A DNA stretch of 64,000 bases from Tetrahymena thermophila SB210 (Eukaryota; Ciliophora; Oligohymenophorea; Hymenostomatida; Tetrahymenidae), in assembly GCF_000189635.1 (NCBI RefSeq), contig NW_002476169.1, forward strand, positions 1 to 64,000, given 5' to 3'. A program made the translations under genes and the position numbers. Of the stretch, positions 56,501 through 64,000 are shown piece by piece. Numbering within the stretch: the first letter of the stretch is position 1; the number at the start of each line of letters is the position of its first letter. The notes under the pieces were generated by a model. The model did not search any database and was not told the DNA's origin. It was given only the letters and a program-made list of their open reading frames with translations.

Positions 56501-58036
56501 GAATTGCTAGCACTTAAAATTTCAGCAAGGTTAAATGAAATTATATAAATTAAACAGAATTTTATTCTTAAATATAATATCAAATCTATTTATGAATATC
56601 AATTCAATAAAAATAAAAAATTTACTGATATAATATTTGAGGTGATTTATTAGATTATGTAAATATTTGTTTTTATAAAAATAATATATAGAACTCATTC
56701 TGATTAAAAGCAAACAACTATAATTGCTATCTGTAATCGCTCAAAAAAAAAATAATAACTTGCTTTAAAAAAATTAAAAAGTAAAATAGTTAGAATGATG
56801 GATATTAAATCTATGGCCTTTGTTCTTTAATTGTACAATACAATACAATAAATAAATCAATTAAAGTTAATCAAAATTAGAAAATGCAAGTTAATATTGG
56901 TTTGCATAATATAGAGAACAATTTATGTCATTTGTATTTAAAGGAAAAAATAATAAATTGAATAAAAAAGGAGAAAGAATAAAAAAGCTCCTAAAAATTA
57001 GTATAAAATAATACCACGAATAGAAATTAGATTGCCTACAAAATTCTTAATTGATCATAAAGTATATTAAAAAAATAAGAGTGATTGATATAAGCATAAA
57101 TTAATTAATAGATTAAAATGCGGGGTGAGATAATTAATATCAATTAAAAAAGAAAGAAATTAAAAGAGGAATAAAGAGAGAGAGATAGATGAGTAATACA
57201 ATTAATCTTGTCTAATTTCAATTTAGAATCAGATTTCTTTGTAGAATTTTTTAGAATTGAGATAAGAAAACTCGATTTTTTTCCCATTTTAAAAATTCTG
57301 TGTAACAATAATTTAGTGTAAAGAGAATTCGATGCAAAGATTATTTTATACTTGAATTTTCATTTATTAATTAAAACAAACAAACAAACTATTTCTCATG
57401 AATTAATTGCATTAATTTACTTTGCATGAAGAAATCAATTATAACTTTTATTGACTCAAAGAGAGTTATAGATTATAATTCAAAAAAAATCAAAACAAAT
57501 ATTAAAGATAAAAAATCTCTTGATTAAAAAAATCCATAAGTTTTTGTTTTTGACAAATAAAAGCCAAAAGACAAAGAATAAATAATTTTGCTATTTAATT
57601 TTTATTTATTCAGCCACTAAAGTTAGAAAAGTAAATAGAATATTTATTAAATAGTTTATTCTAATATATCACAACAGTTAATTAATCTATCCTAGAAAAT
57701 ATTTTCCCTTTTTGTAAAAGTAGCGTTGATGCTAAGAAAGAATTTTGTCCAATAAAAATATTAACATTATAAACATAAAAAATAACTTTATATAATCTGT
57801 GATTTATGAATTAAGTTAAGATATAATCAAATTGATGATAATATAAATAAATCAACTCAATTTATTAATAAATAAATCAATAACTCAATTTGATTTAAAA
57901 AATTATTAGATTACACAGTAAGGATTAGCATAAAATAAAATTTTGAATATTTGAAAAATAAATGAACGAATAAATAAAAAAATAAACAATAACAAAAATT
58001 CTAACTAAATTTTACCTATTTTTTAAAATTAGGTAC
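50527..58036. other. 7.5 kb gene-free AT-rich tract
   Basis: No gene with supportable coding pattern was found on either strand. Composition is strongly strand-biased in places: T-rich from about 51590 to 52010, A-rich from about 53430 to 53660. A 7-bp perfect inverted repeat sits at 51418-51436. Low-complexity TAAA/ATAA runs are common (for example 57840-57900). One 176-codon open stretch (about 53289-53819) is within chance expectation for such AT content when only TGA stops. The tract could hold a replication origin or RNA genes that I cannot recognise. Confidence 0.55.
51418..51436. other. Inverted repeat (hairpin) in gene-free tract
   Basis: ACCACTT, a 5-nt loop TTTTG, then AAGTGGT, with flanking CTC and GAG able to extend the stem across a small internal loop. 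It stands out as the most GC-rich spot in its surroundings. No gene end lies close enough to call it a 3'-end signal; function unknown. Confidence 0.4.
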
Positions 58037-61000
58037 ATGAGTTGTTTACTAAAGGCTGAATATAACTAATAAATAGGTACATCATCATTTTGTTAAGCTA
58101 ATGTTGGAGAATAGATAAATTAAACTTTTTAACAGCAAAGAAAATGTTCATTCAAAAGAAAAAGTACTTCGGATAATCGTAAGGTGAAAGAATATTTGCT
58201 TCCTCTGGTGTCTAATTTTTTGCTTTACTTAATATTGATTTTATCATAAATTTAAAATGTGAGTGCTAACCCATATTCTTAGTTAAATAATTTCATTAAT
58301 TTTACTATGAATGGGAATCTATAAATTAGTTAGGACGCCAACATTATAATGGAATTTAATTAATAAGCTTATTATAAGCTGTCAAATTATTTTATAAACT
58401 TAGAAATTAATAATTAAAATTCACCAGTTTTTTTGTGCCTCTGCGTAGCTAAAAACTGCTAGGTCGAAAGCCTTAAATGGACATTCGATGCTCTAGTCTT
58501 CTATAGCAAATAAAATAAAGGCTAAAGCCTCCAAAACTAATTAAAAAGTAATCCTATTATTTGTAACATAGAAAACTATTACCACTCATCAACAGAAAGA
58601 GAGCTGTATATTAATATAAATTCTTAAATTTAAGAGATATACCAATAAAATTAGCATTTGGGAATTATTATCAGATCATAAACTAATTTAAATACTTCAT
58701 ACACTCTCAGCTTATAATAAAAGAGAAATTTTTGCAGGAAATGCCTTAATATAGTTTAATGCGATAGTTCAAGCTGCATATGTGAATGCTAAGCAGGATT
58801 TTTCGGTTAATACTGCAGTGAAAATGCAGTTGTTTTCAAACTTGGATTAGGAGCTGATGATATGACTTAAAGTGCTTATTAGCTGAAATAAAAAGTCTTT
58901 GCTGCTACTCTTTAGCTCTCTAATCTAGAATCTAATACAAATCTCAGATCTCTCTAATAAAATCATTCTTCTCCATTCTTTCATAATAGTAATAATGAAT
59001 AAAGTTATAAAACTAGTAACAGTTCTTCTCCATTAATATAAACAAGTAAATCAACTTAATACATTAAATTAGAAGTTCAACCTTTTTTAGACATGACCCC
59101 TAACATTACTTATACAAACTTTTACATCAGTCTTTCTAAAAATTCTAATGATTAATTTAAACTTTTTGTTGCTGATTAATATTAAATTAACTCTAGTTAC
59201 ATATCCCAAAATGACTTTGTTTAAGAAATCGACTTTAATGCTGGCGAAACTGATATTTATATCGAAATTTATGCTTACAACAGAGAATATCCTAAATAAA
59301 AAGTTCTTGAAAAAATTACTTAAGATCCTATTGGAAAAAGCGCAGTTATCAAATAAATGAAGACTTACAGAATTATGCTTTAGTTTGACCCTTAATAAGC
59401 TTAAAATTATTAACTTTTACTTGTAAATTAATGTGAAAAAAATAATGCTTCCTGTTTAAACTAAGTCTAAATTAATTACTCTCTTTCTGATTTCCTTTTT
59501 TCGCCGATAACATAAGTTAAATCTAATTTAACTTATATGATAGTGTTTTTATCTATCACATTTGCTGGCATGGCTTGCTTTTGCTGTTATTCAATATACA
59601 AAAATTATTAAAAAAAGAGAATTCAAAGAGAACAAGAAAAAATAAAGAAAAGCAGCAATACTAATAATAATGAGTCATAGTTTAAGTAAATTCGTTAAAA
59701 AGTTGAAGCTTAGGCTATATAAGATGAAGAAATGCACAAAATGAGAGATTAAACTGTTGTAATTGAAGTCGAAGCTAAATCTATATCTAATTTACAACTA
59801 AACAATCCTATATCACATACTACTAGTACTAACAAAATTCTTGATGTAAAAAATTAATACAGCGTCAATAAATTTAACATCGTTCAAGCATCAAGAGTTT
59901 TCTAATCTAACTTAATTAAGCTTTAAAAATAAGAATCAGATGGAAAAAGTAACACTGAAATAGCTGCAAGAAGCTAAAGTAGATTTAACTCTTAGTAAGA
60001 AAATAAAGTTAAAATGAAATAACTCTATAACACTAACAGTGAATTATGTGAATAGGATAAAAGAATTGAGAGAATAAACTAAATTCTAGAATAGAATAAT
60101 TAATTACAAATTTGTACAATATAAAATCAAAATTTAAACATTTAGACTAATTAGTAACCAAACAGTCCTAACAAAATAAAGAAAGAATTAAAACTTGAAT
60201 AAGCTACCACATAAAATACATACAACAACTTAGGATGTCACAATATTTCAAATAACTTTAATGAAATAAGTAGTAACAATACAACTGTAAAATAAAACTC
60301 AAACAAAGAGAGCTTGAATAATACAGTATATTTAAAAAAATAAACTGATCATTAAGATGGAGAATACGATAGCACTTGTCTTAATTAATAAAGAGCATCC
60401 AAAGCAAGTATTCCTAGCGAAGATTCTCATGCTCTACCTCAAATTAATAACAACCACGCTAGGCCAGTTTATCATTATGAAATTTAGCAAATAGAATAAA
60501 AAAAAGAGTAACTCAAGGCTTAGTAAAAACCATAAGAAAATTGTTTGGGCTACCAAACCTTGAATTACATTACAACAAACTCGTCTAACACTATAAATTA
60601 AATTTTTTCTAATTTGGACTTTGAAAATTAATCTCCGATCGACAATTTAATGTAAGGATAAAGAGTTCCATTAATAACCAGACCAGAATTAACTAAATAT
60701 CTATCAAATCAAAATAACTAAAATTTAAACTCAGCTGTTTTTTTAGTAAACAATCCTTCTAAAACCAATCAATCTTCTCACGCATAATTAAATATTAATG
60801 AATCCTCTTCAGAGGAAGAAGAATCCTCATAACTCAAAAATGATAAAAAAATGTTGCCAAATATTAAAGAAGAAAATTATAATATAACCTAAGAAAAAGA
60901 AGAACAATAAGAAGCTGATTACAAAAAACTAAACTCATAATAGTAATAATACGACCTATCTTAAAATATTGAAAATATTTGCGAAGGTTATCCAGCCGAA

Positions 61001-61492
61001 TTAAAGGCAATAGATGGAAGTAAGATACAGAGCCATAGGAGAAAGATACTAAGTATGGGAGTGAAAAAAGAAATTAATAATTAAGATACAGAAAAAGCAG
61101 ATGCTAAAGAAAACGAATTGTTGCTTATTTGCTAATAAGAAATCTCAAACATCATGCTTAAAAAGAAAAATGAAATGGACTCAATAAATAACTCCGTAAA
61201 TAATGGAGCAGAGGATCTAGAAAAAGGAGTCAGATTAGATTAACTTATCTACGAAGAAAAGGATGATAATTAAAGCATCTCGAATGACGGAATATAAAAG
61301 CTAGATTTTTTCAAAATAGAAACACCTGAAATATTTTTCTAGAACTGTCCTAAATGTTAAAGTAAATAACATGAATTCTAATTAAAACTAAGCAATTTTG
61401 GAGAATAGGGAGTCAAACCTAAAGATAAATATTGCTCATTGTGCCTAATGAAAGCAGAGATGAGTGAAGTTAAAATGGCAGATTCATTTTGA
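58037..61492 (+). CDS. Large membrane protein: EGF-like ectodomain, zinc-knuckle tail
   Basis: A single exon of 1,151 aa. About 65 charged and polar residues precede a hydrophobic segment (NFLLYLILILSQIQNVSA), either a signal anchor or a signal sequence preceded by an over-long start. Next comes a Cys-containing ectodomain with an EGF-like C-I-C-E-C...G-F-F-G-Q-Y-C motif near 58780-58815. A strong transmembrane helix follows (MIVFLSITFAGMACFCC, about 59535-59590) with a basic stop-transfer QKKRIQREQEK. The remaining ~630 residues are cytosolic, Asn/Gln/Ser-rich and mostly disordered. They end in a probable zinc site C-P-K-C...C-S-L-C (about 61345-61450). Many Tetrahymena membrane proteins have this ectodomain-TM-long-tail plan; ligand and role are unknown. 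An in-frame Met closer to the hydrophobic segment is not present before it, so the ATG at 58037 was kept. Confidence 0.8.
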
Positions 61493-63287
61493 AATCTTAA
61501 AACTCTCAAATTATGAAAACAAACAAAAGTTTTACTAACAAAATGTTTATAATTAATAATCATCAAGACTCAAATATTAACCAAATTAATTTAATTTTAT
61601 ATTACATTATTAGTTAGATTATTTAATAATCACCTTCTACCTTAAAAAAATAATGCAAACAGTTAAAATATTATTATTACTATATCAAAATAATATAAGT
61701 TTAACCAATTAAAATATCAAACAAATATTTTATCAATTTTACTAAATTAATTTAATTCTATTAAATATTAACTAAGATAAGAATAAATAAATATTTCAAC
61801 TAAAAAAATTGTTTTTATTCAAATTAATATATTTATCTAATATATAAATAACTATATAAAATTAATGCAACCTTCATACACTTATTTACTTTTCAAGTCT
61901 GTTTTTAAAATTTCATTTTTATTAATTTTTTTAATTTATTAAATAAAACAATTAAGCAAAAGATAAATATTTTACTCATCAAACAAAATATTTTAAATAT
62001 CAACATGTTAAACAATTAAGTATTGATTATTAAATAAATTTAAATTCTATTCAATTTTGAAATATATTTAATTACTTTAACTTTTATTTTTCCAACTTTT
62101 AATTCACTTTAAAAATAATTTATTTCATTTGAGTAAAAAAAATATATTTTACTTACCAAATTTAATCTAATGTTTGCTATTAGTTAAAATAATTTAATAT
62201 AAAATTGTTTTATCGGATTAAATAAATTTGCTGTAAAAATATTTAAATTAAAATATTGCTAATATGCTTTACAATTACTAAATAGTTAACAATTTTAATT
62301 AATTTCAGTTAATAGCAATAAATATTTCATTCATTTACTTAAAAAATTGATTTTACCAACTAAATTAATGTCCTATTAATTTTTACATAAATCCATTTAA
62401 TTTTTTATCTCAAAAAATACTTGAATTGATAAGATTTTAAAGTGATTTTAATTCAATTAATTTATTTAAAATTAAAATTTTTAGCATCATATTTTTTATA
62501 CAGGTATGTGAAAAAGTTAATTTATCCAACTAAATAAATTTTAAAAAATTACTCTGAAAAATATATAATGCACCTCCTAAAAATTTTTCAATTTTATGTA
62601 AAATTATGCACGTCATATTTGAAAGTCTCTGGTATTTATTTAATAGTAAATAAGAAAGTCATTTAGATTTAAATTTTAATAGTATTCAAATTTAATAGTT
62701 TAAAATTTATCTATATTATTATTAAGCTAAATATTACATATTTTATAATTATTTGTTAATCAATTAAAATAATTTAATAGTATATTTTTGTTAGAAAAGA
62801 ATGAATTAATTCATTCATTTATTTTAAAACAAATAATTAAGTAAATGGGATAATATGATCAATTCAATCTAAAAAGCATAAATATTTTAATATCAAAATG
62901 ATATCAAATTCATACAAGAATATTTTTTTGTAATTTAATATGTCAAAGAACTTTAGTACTGCTTTTAGTATTTTAACTTGAAATCAATACTTATAAAAAA
63001 TTACAAAAAAATAATTCAATTTTTACATAGTTAAATAAAATTATAAAATAATTATATACTTTGTGTATTATATTCAAAACTTAAAAAAATAAATAAATAT
63101 GAATTTAATTTATTTCATTTAATCATTAGCATTTGTAAATATATTTTAAAGGTTTTTTTTTATACATATTAAATTTAATTTAAACAATAATTTTAAAATA
63201 AAATTTAGTGTAAAAATAAAAAATTAATATATTTAGTATTTAGTTAACAAATTAAAGTTAAAATCCAGTAAATTTTAACAAATAGAC
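61493..63287. other. Convergent intergenic spacer (1.8 kb)
   Basis: Extremely AT-rich, with many TTTAAT/ATTAAA runs. It separates the 3' ends of the membrane-protein gene (+) and the acidic-protein gene (-). No gene or ordered repeat was recognised. Confidence 0.6.
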
Positions 63288-64000
63288 TCAAAGACTTAGA
63301 GAATCATCGTCTATATCTAGGTTATCTTCTTACTATTTAATTTTTTTTCTTTTTTAGTGGCTTTATCCGTTATTTTCTCCTTCATCCTCATCATCAGAAA
63401 AGTTAATTTTTAATTCATCTATATCTTTTTAATTTTAATTTTTTCCTTACTCATCAGTTAATAAGAATTTATTATTTGAACCTTATTTATTTTTAGAGCT
63501 AGAATTTTCTAACATTTCAAACTAATCATCAAGTTCATCAGTTTTTAAGTCACTTATATTGTCAGATAGGTTTATCTCTTCATCACTTATTGCTTAAATT
63601 GAATGTTTCTTTTGAGAAATTTATAGTTGAGAAAGGTTTTTCTAATTATCCTCTGGATATTCAACTTCAATCTTCTGTTTTTACTTTTCTTTTTCTTTAA
63701 TTTTCTTGTTTTTTTTACTTCCTACAAATTGTTCAGGTTCATCAGTATTCTTATCTTACAATTTCCTTTTATTGTTCAGATTACTTTTTGTCCTGCTGAA
63801 ATTTTCAATTTTATTTGAATTTTATTAATTTTAGGTATTTAATTTGTTGATTTAATCTTTTTATTCTGTGTCTAATTCATTTTTTTATGACTAGCTATTT
63901 TCTTCTTTACTATCACTCTCATTTTCTACATCATCACTTTAGTTATCTTTCTATTCATCTTCTTCCTCTTCATTTTATTCATTATCATCATCATCATCAT
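63288..64000 (-). CDS. Acidic Asp/Glu-rich protein, C-terminal part
   Basis: The reading frame enters from beyond the right edge and stops at TGA 63290..63288, giving about 237 residues. The fragment opens with poly-Asp (five GAT codons at the window edge) and alternates Asp/Glu-rich blocks with Lys-rich blocks (GSKKNKKIKEKEK near the middle). A second acidic block (SDDEDEGENN) and a short basic RKKIKQ stretch precede the acidic end. No enzyme motif is visible. The pattern is typical of nuclear chaperone-like, nucleolar or chromatin-associated tails; that is inference from composition only. Confidence 0.7.

Noticed and set aside
58435-58560. GC-richer patch resembling a small RNA gene
   Set aside because: It lies inside the continuous reading frame of the 1,151-aa membrane protein and encodes a Cys-containing ectodomain segment; no cloverleaf could be drawn.

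Overview
The window is the left end of a ciliate macronuclear chromosome, almost certainly from the genus Tetrahymena. It opens with about 290 bp of C4A2 (CCCCAA) telomere and is very AT-rich. Every long gene reads through only if TAA and TAG are glutamine and TGA is the sole stop. Introns are 48-125 bp (one of about 570), begin GTA/GTT and end TAG/AAG. This intron size argues against Paramecium. Read with the standard code, nearly every gene breaks up into fragments.

Layout. 1-291 telomere. 951-9171 (-) a subtelomeric cysteine-rich surface-type protein of about 2,548 aa, carrying some 40 tandem 138-bp (46-residue) units. 9172-14098 a gene-poor subtelomeric block with diverged ~0.5 kb repeats and a broken duplicate of that gene's first exon. 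14099-16222 (+) a two-domain, 12-helix cation channel. 16674-18379 (-) a coiled-coil protein with eight exons. 19017-19955 (+) a rhomboid/Derlin-like membrane protein lacking the usual catalytic motif. 20577-22266 (+) an R-S-ExE type mono-ADP-ribosyltransferase. 22782-24002 (-) an RCC1 beta-propeller with a mitochondrial-looking leader. 25163-41543 (-) an axonemal inner-arm type dynein heavy chain, reconstructed here as 37 exons and about 4,635 aa with a long Q/N-rich N-terminal extension. 43173-44753 (+) a protein with one clear and one possible FHA domain. 45109-47954 (+) a RING-type protein. 49204-50526 (+) a seven-exon UBE2D/Ubc4-type ubiquitin-conjugating enzyme. 50527-58036 a 7.5 kb gene-free, extremely AT-rich tract. 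58037-61492 (+) a large membrane protein with EGF-like cysteines and a cytosolic zinc-knuckle tail. 63288-64000 (-) the C-terminal part of an acidic protein that runs off the window.

There is no operon logic: genes stand alone on both strands, separated by 0.3-1.6 kb of AT-rich spacer. Themes are ciliary motility (dynein, perhaps the coiled-coil protein and the channel), ubiquitin signalling (RING protein next to the E2, both on +) and surface/signalling proteins. No tRNA, rRNA, CRISPR array or intact transposon was recognised. Exon boundaries were deduced by hand from reading frame, GT/AG borders and protein continuity. In every multi-exon model the exon sum is an exact multiple of three.
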